Below are positions 33,030-41,852 of a stretch of 64,000 nucleotides of DNA, piece by piece (the first letter of the stretch is position 1; the number at the start of each line of letters is the position of its first letter). Under the pieces are notes generated by a model. That model saw nothing but the letters and a program-made list of their open reading frames with translations. It did not search any database and was not told the DNA's origin. Source of the stretch: Pseudomonas salomonii (GTDB lineage Bacteria; Pseudomonadota; Gammaproteobacteria; Pseudomonadales; Pseudomonadaceae); contig NZ_FNOX01000012.1 of NCBI RefSeq assembly GCF_900107155.1, positions 1-64,000 on the forward strand. The letters are read 5' to 3'. A program made the position numbers and the translations under genes.

Positions 33030-33551
33030 ATGAAAACCAAAATGAAAGCTGCGCTGTTGTCTATCGGTCTGATGGCCGGCTCGATCTCTGTTGCGCAGGC
33101 AGCGGATGGGACGGTTACGTTTCTGGGGTCGGTGCACTCGGGTGCTTGCTCTATCAAGCCTGACTCGGTGGATCAGACCGTTCGCCTGGGGGCGATTGCC
33201 AAACACCAACTGGAGTCGGGCGGCAAGTCTGAAGCGCGTCGTGTGCTGATTGAACTGGAAGGCTGCGACCTGTCCGGCCTGACCGATAACACCGTGACCA
33301 CCACCTTCACCGGCGCGCCTTCCAGCGCTGTGCCTGGTGCGATCGGTACGGTCGGTGGTGCAGGCGGCGTGGGCATCATGATGACTCACGGCGGTGACCT
33401 GGTTGAACTGGGCAAACCCACTACCCCGCAGGTCATCGCCACCGGTAACAACACCCTGGAGTTCGGTGCCTACGTGCAAGGCGCTGCCACCGACCCGATC
33501 ATCCCGGGCGACTTCAGCGCCGTCACCAACTTCACCTTGGCTTATCAGTAA
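33030..33551 (+). CDS. Chaperone-usher fimbrial major subunit (probable)
   Basis: 173 residues. Signal peptide MKTKMKAALLSIGLMAGSIS ending at VAQA. The mature part starts ADGTVTFLGSVHSGACSIKP, the usual pilin layout with the first Cys near residue 40, a second Cys in ELEGCDLSG, and the beta-zipper end FTLAYQ. First gene of the operon with a long leader, so it is the probable main shaft subunit. Rich in Gly, Ala and Thr. The same Cys pattern recurs in the proteins at 33604, 37569 and 39163. Confidence 0.85.
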   Translation: MKTKMKAALLSIGLMAGSISVAQAADGTVTFLGSVHSGACSIKPDSVDQTVRLGAIAKHQLESGGKSEARRVLIELEGCDLSGLTDNTVTTTFTGAPSSAVPGAIGTVGGAGGVGIMMTHGGDLVELGKPTTPQVIATGNNTLEFGAYVQGAATDPIIPGDFSAVTNFTLAYQ

Positions 33552-33603
33552 GTTTTGCTCCCCGCCACCCAGCGTGGCGGGGGGACGCTGACGGGAGATC
33601 CAG

Positions 33604-34164
33604 GTGAAAACATTCAAACGCCTCGCACTCGCCTCTTCTTTGATGACATTCATCAGCCCTTGCGTATTCGCCCAGGCATCTTCGCAAGGTCATGGCGTGG
33701 TTCAGTTGGGGGGAGAAGTCGTTGACTCCGCCTGCGGGCTGGAACTGGGCAGTATCGATCAGACCATCGAGATGCCACCGGAGCCGGTCGGCCGGTTGCT
33801 ACGCAACACGCGCGGCGAAGACCATCCCTTCCAACTGCGACTGGTCAATTGCACGCTGACTCGCCCGGACCCATCACGCCCTGGGGCAACCCTGCCTGAC
33901 TGGGAACACATGCGGGTGACATTTGACGGCGCTACCGACCGGGGAGGGCTCTCCTTTGCCGTGTTTGGTGGCTCGCAGGGGGTTGCCCTGCACATCGTTG
34001 ACGCTGCTGGCGAAGAGAGTGTTCCCGGGCAGCGAATGTCGCCCACGCCTTTGTCGGAGGGCGATATGACGCTCAACTACAGATTTTATCTGGTCGGTAA
34101 TGGACTGCCGCTGGTCGTGGGTGCTCACACCGCCGCAGTGCGGTTCAAGTTGGAATACTTTTGA
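33604..34164 (+). CDS. Fimbrial minor subunit
   Basis: 186 residues, GTG start after GGGAGA. Signal peptide MKTFKRLALASSLMTFISPC, likely cleaved after VFAQA. The pilin fold is shown by VQLGGEVVDSACGLELGSID, the paired Cys in QLRLVNCTLTRPD and the C-terminal strand VRFKLEYF. It is closest in layout to the first subunit but has a longer loop after the second Cys. Its stop lies 20 bp before the usher start. Confidence 0.83.
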   Translation: MKTFKRLALASSLMTFISPCVFAQASSQGHGVVQLGGEVVDSACGLELGSIDQTIEMPPEPVGRLLRNTRGEDHPFQLRLVNCTLTRPDPSRPGATLPDWEHMRVTFDGATDRGGLSFAVFGGSQGVALHIVDAAGEESVPGQRMSPTPLSEGDMTLNYRFYLVGNGLPLVVGAHTAAVRFKLEYF

Positions 34165-34184
34165 ATAGTGATGGACAGGCGTTC

Positions 34185-36788
34185 ATGTTGAATACAGCGA
34201 AGTTCAAAAATACGCTGCGCCCGAGCCTGTTTGGCGGGTTGATGTCTCTGGCAGGAACAGCACTGGGAGCCGGGGATGTCGAGTTTAATACGGATGTGCT
34301 CGACCTGATTGATCGCAGCAATATTGACTTGTCTCAATTTGCCCGCAGCGGGTTTATTTTGCCGGGTACTTACACGATGGTGGTGCAAGTCAATGGCCAG
34401 CCTATTCCTGAACAATCGGTGGCGTTCTATCCTCCGGACAAAGACCCCAAAGGCAGTCAGGCGTGTTTGTCGCGCAGCCTGGTGGAACAGTTAAGCCTGA
34501 AAGGCTCCGATGCCGACAAGCTGGCATGGTGGAAGGGCGGCGAGTGTCTGGATATTCAAAGTTTGCCAGGCATGGAAGTCAGTGGAGACCTGGCCACCTC
34601 CACGCTGAGTATCAACTTGCCCCAGGCGTACCTGGAGTACAACGCTATCAACTGGGACCCGCCTGCGCGCTGGGATGAAGGGGTGCCAGGGTTGCTGGTG
34701 GACTACAGCCTGACGGCCCAGTCCAATTACCAACGAGGCGACGGCAACCGCAATAACCTCAGTGGCAACGGCACCGTCGGCGCCAATGCCGGCGCCTGGC
34801 GCTTGAGGGCCGACTGGCAAGGGCGCCTCGAACGTGGTCGGCAGGAAGCGGCCGGGCCGCAAAAGCTGGAGTGGAGCCGCTACTACGCCTATCGCGCGAT
34901 TCCTGCGCTGAAGGCGCGCCTGGTGGTGGGCGAGAATTACCTGTATTCGGACCTGTTCGACAGCTTCCGTTTTACCGGTGCCGCGCTCAACTCGGACGAG
35001 AGCCAGTTACCGCCCAACCTGCGTGGCTACGCGCCGGAAGTGGTCGGGGTGGCCAAGACCAATGCCAAAGTCATCATCAGTCAACAGGGGCGTGTGCTCT
35101 ACGAAACCCTGGTCGCAGCAGGCCCCTTTCGCATCCAGGACTTGCAGGATGCGGTAACGGGCAAGCTGGATGTACGCGTCGAGGAGCAGGACGGTTCGGT
35201 GCACAGCTTCCAGATGGATACTGCGGGTGTTCCTTATCTGACTCGCCCTGGACAGGTTCGCTACAAGTTGGCGACTGGCCGACCGTCGAATCTTCAGAAC
35301 GGCTCGGATGGCAATGTTTTCGGCACCGGCGAGTTTTCTTGGGGCATCAGTAATGGCTGGTCGTTGTTCGGCGGCGGTATGACCGATAACAACTATCGGG
35401 CGTTATCGGTCGGGGCCGGCAGGGACTTGCTGGCGTTCGGTGCCGTCTCGCTGGATGTGACGCAGTCGCGCGCCGAGGTTTGGCGCGAAACGCTCTCGGG
35501 CAAATCCTATCGCCTTCAATACTCCAAGAACTTCGAAGAGTACGACAGCCAAGTGACCTTCGCCGGTTACCGGTTTTCCGAGAAAAACTTCTTGAGCATG
35601 AGCGAGTACCTGGACGCCCGGTATTACGGGTTGAACGGCGAACTCGGCGGGCGAGGCGATTATCGCGATCCCAGTGAGGGCTGGAAGCCGATTGGTGGCA
35701 GCAAGGCGCTGTATACGGTCACGGTCAACAAGCAGTTTCGCGACCTGGGCGCCACCGTCTACGCCAGCTACAACAAGCAAACCTATTGGGACCGGCCAGA
35801 CACGCAACGTTGGAACCTGTCGTTGTCGCGCTATTTCAATGTGGGCACGGTCAAGAACATGAGCCTGTCCCTGAACATGTACCGCACCCAGGAATACAAC
35901 TACAAAGACAACGGCATGGCCGTGACGGTCAGCCTGCCCTTGGGGCGCACCGGCACACTGTCGATGGATGCCAACCGGACCGCCGGCAGGAACAACTTCG
36001 CGACGCGCTACAGCGATCGCCTCGATGAGCGCAACAGCTACCAGCTCAGTGCCAGCGATTCTTCCGCCAGTGGTTACTTGAGCCATATGGGCGACCAGGC
36101 CGACATCGACCTGAGCGCCAGCACTCAAGAGGGCGGCTACAGCAGCCTCGGCCTGTCGGCACGTGGCGGCGGCACGCTCACCCCCTACGGTGGCGCACTC
36201 CATCGCACGACCAGCACCGGCGGCACCCGCCTGATGATCGACACCGGCGGCGTACCTGATGTTCCGGTGCGCGGTTATGGCTCACCGACCCGCAGTAATG
36301 TGTTCGGCAAGGCCGTGATCTCCGACATCAGCAGTTACCAGCGCACGGCGGCCAGCGTTGATCTGGAGCGCTTGCCAAACAATGTCGAGGCCACTCAATC
36401 GGTCACGCAACTGACCCTTACCGAAGGCGCGATCGGTTACCGCTCGCTGGATGTGATCGCCGGTGAAAAGGCCATGGCCGTTGTGCGTCTGCCCGATGGC
36501 AGCTTGCCGCCTTTCGGCGCCACGGTGAAGAACCTCAAACAACAGGACACCGGGATTGTGAATGACGGCGGCAACGTCTACCTGAGCGGTATCCAGGCCG
36601 GCGAGCAGATGGTCGTCAGTTGGGGCGGTGACGAACGCTGCCTGCTCACGCTGCCTGTCACGTTGCCTGCGGATGGGTTGACCGACGCCCTGCAACTGCG
36701 CTGCCAGCTGGTAGCCACAGACCCATCCTTGGCTGAACCTGCCGTGCTGACCGGCAAGCCCACTGATACGGAGAACACATCCTCATGA
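34185..36788 (+). CDS. Fimbrial outer-membrane usher
   Basis: 867 residues. It assembles chaperone-delivered subunits in the outer membrane. N-terminal domain: VEFNTDVLDLIDRSNIDLSQ and SGFILPGTYTMVVQVNG; then the 24-strand barrel with plug (GYAPEVVGVAKTNAKVIISQ, AAGPFRIQDL, VRVEEQDGSV), and C-terminal domains with GEKAMAVVRLPDGSLPPFGA and CLLTLPV. I start at ATG 34185 (ggacagg upstream); the frame is open to a TTG at 34161. The signal peptide is MLNTAKFKNTLRPSLFGGLM through GTALGAG. The usher precedes the chaperone, the reverse of the E. coli fim order. Confidence 0.92.
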   Translation: MLNTAKFKNTLRPSLFGGLMSLAGTALGAGDVEFNTDVLDLIDRSNIDLSQFARSGFILPGTYTMVVQVNGQPIPEQSVAFYPPDKDPKGSQACLSRSLVEQLSLKGSDADKLAWWKGGECLDIQSLPGMEVSGDLATSTLSINLPQAYLEYNAINWDPPARWDEGVPGLLVDYSLTAQSNYQRGDGNRNNLSGNGTVGANAGAWRLRADWQGRLERGRQEAAGPQKLEWSRYYAYRAIPALKARLVVGENYLYSDLFDSFRFTGAALNSDESQLPPNLRGYAPEVVGVAKTNAKVIISQQGRVLYETLVAAGPFRIQDLQDAVTGKLDVRVEEQDGSVHSFQMDTAGVPYLTRPGQVRYKLATGRPSNLQNGSDGNVFGTGEFSWGISNGWSLFGGGMTDNNYRALSVGAGRDLLAFGAVSLDVTQSRAEVWRETLSGKSYRLQYSKNFEEYDSQVTFAGYRFSEKNFLSMSEYLDARYYGLNGELGGRGDYRDPSEGWKPIGGSKALYTVTVNKQFRDLGATVYASYNKQTYWDRPDTQRWNLSLSRYFNVGTVKNMSLSLNMYRTQEYNYKDNGMAVTVSLPLGRTGTLSMDANRTAGRNNFATRYSDRLDERNSYQLSASDSSASGYLSHMGDQADIDLSASTQEGGYSSLGLSARGGGTLTPYGGALHRTTSTGGTRLMIDTGGVPDVPVRGYGSPTRSNVFGKAVISDISSYQRTAASVDLERLPNNVEATQSVTQLTLTEGAIGYRSLDVIAGEKAMAVVRLPDGSLPPFGATVKNLKQQDTGIVNDGGNVYLSGIQAGEQMVVSWGGDERCLLTLPVTLPADGLTDALQLRCQLVATDPSLAEPAVLTGKPTDTENTSS

Positions 36789-37543
36789 TGCCCAACATAC
36801 GACTCACTTCCCAGGCCTTGGCGCTGCTGGCCCTGGCCCTGAGCCAGAGCGCCAACGCCGCCGTCGGCCTGGATCGTACCCGCGTGATTTTTGATGGCGG
36901 CAAAGATGCCACCAGCGTGAATATCACCAACAACAATACCCAGTTGCCGTATCTGGCCCAGGGCTGGATCGAGGACGAGGCGGGTAAAAAAATCACCTCG
37001 CCACTGATCGTGCTGCCACCGGTTCAACGCCTGGAGCCTGGCAAACAAAGCCAAGTGAAAGTCCAGGCGCTGCCGGCGGCCAAGTCGCTGCCGCAGGACC
37101 GGGAGACGGTTTACTACTTCAACCTGCGGGAAATTCCGCCGCGCAGCGATAAGTCCAACACCCTGCAAATTGCCTTGCAGACCCGCATCAAGCTGTTCTA
37201 CCGGCCGCAAGCCATTACGCCGAGCCAGCAGGACCTGTCCAACCCCTGGCAGCAGAAACTCACCCTGACCCGCGAAGGCGACCAGTACCGGGTCCACAAC
37301 CCGACGCCTTACTACGTGACCCTGGTGGATGCGCGCAGCAGCAAGGAGGGCAAAACCGTGGAGGGCTTTGCGCCCCTGATGATTGCGCCCAAGGAGTCGT
37401 TGACCCTGGGCCCTTCCGCCAAGGCGCTGGGTTCGGCGCCTTACCTGGCCTATGTGAATGATTACGGCGGTCGTCCGCTCCTGGCGTTCACCTGCACGGG
37501 TGACACGTGCAACGTGAACGTGCAGGCCTCATCGCCTAATTGA
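36785..37543 (+). CDS. Periplasmic fimbrial chaperone
   Basis: 252 residues. Signal peptide MMPNIRLTSQALALLALALS, cleaved after ANA. The two-domain PapD-like fold is evident: GLDRTRVIFDGGKDATSVNI (G1 strand start), PYLAQGWIED, FRV-type segment ETVYYFNLREIPPRS and IALQTRIKLFYRP, the conserved chaperone signature. It overlaps the usher stop by ATGA, so they are translationally coupled. It donates its G1 strand to incomplete subunits in the periplasm. Confidence 0.92.
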   Translation: MMPNIRLTSQALALLALALSQSANAAVGLDRTRVIFDGGKDATSVNITNNNTQLPYLAQGWIEDEAGKKITSPLIVLPPVQRLEPGKQSQVKVQALPAAKSLPQDRETVYYFNLREIPPRSDKSNTLQIALQTRIKLFYRPQAITPSQQDLSNPWQQKLTLTREGDQYRVHNPTPYYVTLVDARSSKEGKTVEGFAPLMIAPKESLTLGPSAKALGSAPYLAYVNDYGGRPLLAFTCTGDTCNVNVQASSPN

Positions 37544-37568
37544 GTAATGCCAGCTGCTGGAGAACATC

Positions 37569-38153
37569 ATGAAGTCGCAACGTGTGAAGGTCTTGGGCGG
37601 CCTGTTATGGGTCTTGGCGGCGGCGGTTCACGCCGCCGAGGATGACGAGGATATCGAAGGTATGAGTGGGCTGCTGAATGTGCTCGGCTCTATGCATGAA
37701 TCGCCTTGCAGCCTGGATATGACCTCACTGCATCAGACGGTTGACCTGGACGCCGTGTCCACCAGCCAATTGCAACGGCCCGGCGACCAGGCGACGGCCA
37801 AGGCCTTTCAGCTGCGGTTTACCGATTGCCTGCGCACGGCCGGCCGTGTGCGCAACGAACGCACGGGAAACCTGGCATGGAGCGCCTACCAACCCGTGGT
37901 GTCGATAACGTTTGATGCGCCGGCCGATGCCGATGACCCACGGCTGGTCAAAGTGCAAGGCATCACCGGGATGGGCCTGCAATTGACCGACGCCTTGGGC
38001 CGTGACGTACAGCTGGGTTCAAGGGGCCAACCCTTGTTTTTGCCCGTAGGACGCAACACCCAGACCTGGCGTGTTCGGCCCACCCGCACCACCGCGCCAT
38101 TGAGCAGTGGGGCATTCAGGGCTGTGGTGGATTTCAGGCTCAATTATGAGTAA
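37569..38153 (+). CDS. Fimbrial subunit (group 1 type)
   Basis: 194 residues. Signal peptide MKSQRVKVLGGLLWVLAAAV ending at HAA. An acidic EDDEDIEGM follows, then the pilin pattern LNVLGSMHESPCSLDMTSLH, second Cys in RFTDCLRTAG and C-terminal strand VVDFRLNYE. Pattern DQTV/HQTV after the first Cys links it to the subunits at 33030 and 33604. Twenty-five bp after the chaperone. Confidence 0.8.
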   Translation: MKSQRVKVLGGLLWVLAAAVHAAEDDEDIEGMSGLLNVLGSMHESPCSLDMTSLHQTVDLDAVSTSQLQRPGDQATAKAFQLRFTDCLRTAGRVRNERTGNLAWSAYQPVVSITFDAPADADDPRLVKVQGITGMGLQLTDALGRDVQLGSRGQPLFLPVGRNTQTWRVRPTRTTAPLSSGAFRAVVDFRLNYE

Positions 38154-38163
38154 GGGCAACGCG

Positions 38164-38658
38164 ATGACCCAATCAATCGGCCCAAGGGCCATTCTTATTG
38201 CTGGTGGCCTGCTGTGGTTTGTCAGTCAAAGTGTGCAGGCCGAGACCAGTTTGGTCATCCGGGCAGTCATCATCGCGCCTGCGCCTTGCGTCATTAATAA
38301 CGGCACGACCCTTGATGTGCCGTTTGGCAATGACCTTCAGACGTCACGGGTGGATGGCGTCAATTATCGTCGCGGTGTGCCTTACACCGTCACCTGTGAT
38401 TCGCCCTTCAGCAACGCCCTGACCCTGGAACTCAAAGGCACCGGCGCCGGGTTTGACAGCCGCGTGCTGGCCACCCGCAAGGCCGACCTTGGGGTCAAGT
38501 TGTTCGTGAACGGCACTGACTGGCCGCTGAATACGGCGGTGAATTTTACCTTTCCCAATTTCCCCGTGGTGCAGGCGGTGCCGGTCAAGCGTGAGGGCAG
38601 CAAGCTGACCGGCGGGGCATTCGATGCTGCCGCCACCCTGGTGGTCGATTACCAATGA
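38164..38658 (+). CDS. Fimbrial subunit (group 2, FimF/G-like)
   Basis: 164 residues. Signal peptide MTQSIGPRAILIAGGLLWFV ending at VQA. Shows APCVINNGTTLDVPFGNDLQ and RVDGVNYRRGVPYTVTCDSP, a pattern shared with the next gene and with the C-terminal half of the putative adhesin. Pilin end AATLVVDYQ. An upstream in-frame ATG at 38146 would add six residues and overlap the previous stop; I prefer 38164. Confidence 0.8.
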   Translation: MTQSIGPRAILIAGGLLWFVSQSVQAETSLVIRAVIIAPAPCVINNGTTLDVPFGNDLQTSRVDGVNYRRGVPYTVTCDSPFSNALTLELKGTGAGFDSRVLATRKADLGVKLFVNGTDWPLNTAVNFTFPNFPVVQAVPVKREGSKLTGGAFDAAATLVVDYQ

Positions 38659-38671
38659 CGAGGAATGATCA

Positions 38672-39151
38672 ATGACTTTTTGGCAGCAGCGCGCGTTGCT
38701 CACCTTGTGTTCCATCGGCCTTTGCAGTGGTGCGTCGGCCAATTTGACGTTCAGCGGGACGCTGAATGAACCACCGCCTTGCACGATCGACAGCGGCAAC
38801 ACGATTGAGGTGGATTTTGGCGACGTCGGGGTAAAGCGCGTCGACGGTGTGAAGTATCGCAGAGGTGTCGGCTACGCCATCAACTGTGGCACCGACACGT
38901 TGCCGTGGGAGCTCAAATTGAGCGTCAACGGCACAGCCACCTCGTTTGACGGTGCAGCGGTGCAGACCAACGTACCGGCACTGGGCATTCGTGTTTTCCA
39001 GAATAACCTGCCACTTCCACTTAATACGCCACTGGACATCAACCTGTCGTCACCGCCGACTTTGGAAGTGGTGCCGGTGCAGCTGCCAGGCGCCATTTTG
39101 ACGCCCTCGCGATTTACGGCGGTGGCCACGTTGTTGGCCGAATACCAGTAG
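38672..39151 (+). CDS. Fimbrial subunit (group 2, FimF/G-like)
   Basis: 159 residues. Signal peptide MTFWQQRALLTLCSIGLCSG with cleavage at ASA. It repeats the neighbour's pattern: PPCTIDSGNTIEVDFGDVGV and RVDGVKYRRGVGYAINCGTD, ending VATLLAEYQ. The two genes look like a tandem duplication (YRRGV.Y shared). GAGGA precedes the start. Likely adaptors between shaft and tip. Confidence 0.82.
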   Translation: MTFWQQRALLTLCSIGLCSGASANLTFSGTLNEPPPCTIDSGNTIEVDFGDVGVKRVDGVKYRRGVGYAINCGTDTLPWELKLSVNGTATSFDGAAVQTNVPALGIRVFQNNLPLPLNTPLDINLSSPPTLEVVPVQLPGAILTPSRFTAVATLLAEYQ

Positions 39152-39162
39152 GAGCTGAGTCG

Positions 39163-39699
39163 ATGCGAAACCACATTGTGCCAAAAGGCGGGCTGGCGTT
39201 TTTGCTCACCTTCGGCCTGATCCCCCTGGGCCATGCGGCGGACAACCTGATGTTCAAGGGCAACCTGGTTGAAGAGGCCTGCACCCTCCGCCCAGGCGAT
39301 GAAGCAATCACGTTGGAGCTCTGGGACGTCACCAGTAAGCACCTCTACATCAACACGCGAACAGTGGGCAAGCGGTTCCAGCTGCACCTGGAGGAGTGTG
39401 ACACCACCATTGGCAACACCGTGACCATCACCTTCGGCGGTGCCGAAAACGGCGAGCTGCCCGGTTTGTTCGCGCTGGACGGTGGCAGTGGTGCCTCAGG
39501 GATTGGCGTCGGTATTGAGACACTGAGCGATAAGCCACTGCCTGTGAATGCCGTCAGCGATGAACAGGTGTTGAGTGATGGCAGCAATGTGATCGAGCTC
39601 AAGGCTTTTGTGCAGGGCGAGCCGACCGCCATCAGGGATCAAACCATCGGGCACGGTGCATACACGGTGACCTCAACGTTTACGCTGGATTACCCGTAA
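39163..39699 (+). CDS. Fimbrial subunit (group 1 type)
   Basis: 178 residues. Signal peptide MRNHIVPKGGLAFLLTFGLI ending at GHAA. Mature part: LMFKGNLVEEACTLRPGDEA, second Cys in LEECDTTIGNTVTITFGG and GSGASGIGVGIETLSDKP, ending TSTFTLDYP. The glycine-rich middle and VQGEPT near the end closely parallel the first subunit (33030), so it may be an alternative shaft protein or terminator. Confidence 0.82.
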   Translation: MRNHIVPKGGLAFLLTFGLIPLGHAADNLMFKGNLVEEACTLRPGDEAITLELWDVTSKHLYINTRTVGKRFQLHLEECDTTIGNTVTITFGGAENGELPGLFALDGGSGASGIGVGIETLSDKPLPVNAVSDEQVLSDGSNVIELKAFVQGEPTAIRDQTIGHGAYTVTSTFTLDYP

Positions 39700-39790
39700 C
39701 GATCAACCGACATTCATAGGTTGGAAACAGCCTTGCACACACCTCGCTCGCTGGTAGGTGGTCTGCGCGGATACGCAACGAGAGATCAAA

Positions 39791-40744
39791 ATGAAACGAA
39801 TATACAAAGCTGTTGTGCTGCTTCTGCTGACTGCTGTTGCAACGACCGCGCAGGCCGTTGACTGTCGGGTCAATGGCGGGGCGTGGGGGCGTGTCACTCA
39901 CCTGACCGTACCCGTGAACGTCCGGCTCGATGAGGATCGCACGAGGATTCTGATGGAGGGCGCCCGGCTCGAATGTCGATTCACCGCTGGTGCAGGTCCT
40001 GCTTGGGGCGAAGACTACTGGGCTACCGGTAATCCAACAGGCGCCCCTTGGACCCCCGGCCCTAAATTCAGCAGCGAGAGGGCCGGTTTGCGAATCAACG
40101 GATCTTTCCAGAATGTTCCTGTTCCGGCGGGGATACGAATAGCCACGATGCCCAACAACGGCGTCGGCTACCCGATCAATATCACGCCTTACATTCTGAT
40201 GCGTAGCAGTCCATCCAACCCGATCGATGTTCGAATCGGCGATATGCTTGGGCTCCTGCGTATCTCCGCCACGAACAACTATAACTCAGACAGAGCGGAT
40301 CTCACGGTGACCTACACCGCAGCCAACGACTTCACCGTTTCCCCCTCCACCTGCACGATCAACAACAATAACCCGATCGAAATCAACTTCGGCACGGTGC
40401 ACCAGCGCGCAATCGGCATAGACCCGCTCACATCCTCCATCGTCAGTAACCGCAGACTCACCTACTCGTGCCCGGACGGCGGGATCAACACGCCTATCAC
40501 GATTACCTACAAAGGCACCCGTTCCGGATTCGACACGCGGCTGTTGATGATGAGTAACCCGGACGTGGGCACGGCCATGGTGCGCGCGGGAACTGCAGTG
40601 CCGGTGAACGGTTCGTTCCTCACCCGTATCACCAACAGCGCGGGCGCAGACGATGTGACGTTCTCGCTGGTACGGCGCAATGGCTCTCTTCCGACAGCAG
40701 GGGCTGTAAGTGGCAGCGGTGTGCTGGTGATGGGGGTGCCCTGA
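39791..40744 (+). CDS. Putative two-domain fimbrial tip adhesin
   Basis: 317 residues. Signal peptide MKRIYKAVVLLLLTAVATTA then QA. The N-terminal 180 residues (VDCRVNGGAWGRVTHLTVPV, GEDYWATGNPTGAPWTPGPK) show no pilin pattern and would be the receptor-binding domain. From about 185 on there is a FimF/G-like pilin domain: STCTINNNNPIEINFG and NRRLTYSCPDGGINTPITIT. Two-domain last subunits are usually tip adhesins of chaperone-usher pili. Ninety-one bp separate it from the previous gene, more than elsewhere in the operon. The ligand is unknown. Confidence 0.75.
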   Translation: MKRIYKAVVLLLLTAVATTAQAVDCRVNGGAWGRVTHLTVPVNVRLDEDRTRILMEGARLECRFTAGAGPAWGEDYWATGNPTGAPWTPGPKFSSERAGLRINGSFQNVPVPAGIRIATMPNNGVGYPINITPYILMRSSPSNPIDVRIGDMLGLLRISATNNYNSDRADLTVTYTAANDFTVSPSTCTINNNNPIEINFGTVHQRAIGIDPLTSSIVSNRRLTYSCPDGGINTPITITYKGTRSGFDTRLLMMSNPDVGTAMVRAGTAVPVNGSFLTRITNSAGADDVTFSLVRRNGSLPTAGAVSGSGVLVMGVP

Positions 40745-40825
40745 CACACAAAATGATCGATACCCAAAGCGCAGTGCATCGCCCTAGAATGCCGGCTCCT
40801 CCACCTCTGGTTTTTTGGGGCACTC

Positions 40826-41782
40826 ATGCACATTTCTTCGGGCCGCTGGGTCTATGGTTTTCTCCTGACCCTGCTGACCGCGCTGCTCTGGGGCATTCTG
40901 CCGATCAAGCTTAAACAAGTGTTGCAGGTGATGGACCCGGTTACCGTCACCTGGTTTCGCCTGGTGGTGGCCGGCAGTTGCCTGTTTATCTACCTGGCGC
41001 TGAGCAAACGCTTGCCCAGTCGCAAGGTGCTTGGTCCCAGGGGCGGCTGGCTGGTGGCGATGGCTGTGTGCGGGCTGGTGGGCAACTACGTGCTGTACCT
41101 GGTGGGCCTGAAAATGCTCAGCCCCGGCACCGCGCAACTGGTGGTGCAGATGGGGCCGATCTTTTTGATGATCGCCAGTGTGTTCGTGTTCAAGGAGCGT
41201 TTCAGCCTGGGGCAGGGCGCGGGGTTGGTGGTGCTGATCCTTGGTTTTGGTCTGTTCTTCAATCAGCGCCTGGCTGAGTTGCTGACCTCCATGGGCGCCT
41301 ACACGGCCGGCGTGCTGACGATTCTGCTGGCCACCACCATCTGGGTGTTCTACGCCCTGGGCCAGAAGCAACTGCTGACGGTGTGGAATTCGCTGCAGGT
41401 AATGATGGTGATCTATCTGTCGTGCGCCCTGTTGCTCACGCCGTGGGCGCATCCGCTGGAGGCTTTGCAATTGAGCCCGCTGCAAGGCTGGTTGCTGTTG
41501 GCCTGCTGCATGAACACGTTGGTGGCGTATGGCGCGTTTGCCGAAGCGCTGGCGCATTGGGAGGCGTCGCGGGTCAGTGCGACCCTGGCGCTGACGCCGT
41601 TGGTGACCTTTGTCGCGGTGGCCTTGGCGGCGTGGTTGTGGCCGGACTATGTGCAGGCGGAGCAGATCAATACCCTGGGCTACGTCGGCGCGTTGGTGGT
41701 GGTGCTCGGGTCAGCGACGGTAGCGCTGGCGCCGTCGCTGCTCGCCGGGCTCAAGGCCCGGCGGCTGCGCATGGCGCATTAA
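40826..41782 (+). CDS. EamA/DMT-family transporter
   Basis: 318 residues, ten membrane helices arranged as two EamA repeats (WVYGFLLTLLTALLWGILPI and YTAGVLTILLATTIWVFYAL). Conserved helix ends such as MLSPGTAQLVVQMGPIFLMI and EASRVSATLALTPLVTFVAV are typical drug/metabolite exporters. The substrate is unknown. It converges with fumC, 70 bp apart with no clear terminator between. Confidence 0.87.
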   Translation: MHISSGRWVYGFLLTLLTALLWGILPIKLKQVLQVMDPVTVTWFRLVVAGSCLFIYLALSKRLPSRKVLGPRGGWLVAMAVCGLVGNYVLYLVGLKMLSPGTAQLVVQMGPIFLMIASVFVFKERFSLGQGAGLVVLILGFGLFFNQRLAELLTSMGAYTAGVLTILLATTIWVFYALGQKQLLTVWNSLQVMMVIYLSCALLLTPWAHPLEALQLSPLQGWLLLACCMNTLVAYGAFAEALAHWEASRVSATLALTPLVTFVAVALAAWLWPDYVQAEQINTLGYVGALVVVLGSATVALAPSLLAGLKARRLRMAH

Positions 41783-41852
41783 TACCCTTAAAGGACGAAC
41801 ACGCTCGCCACAGAAACTGCGTTCACCACAGGATGCTTTTTCGCCCGCTCTC

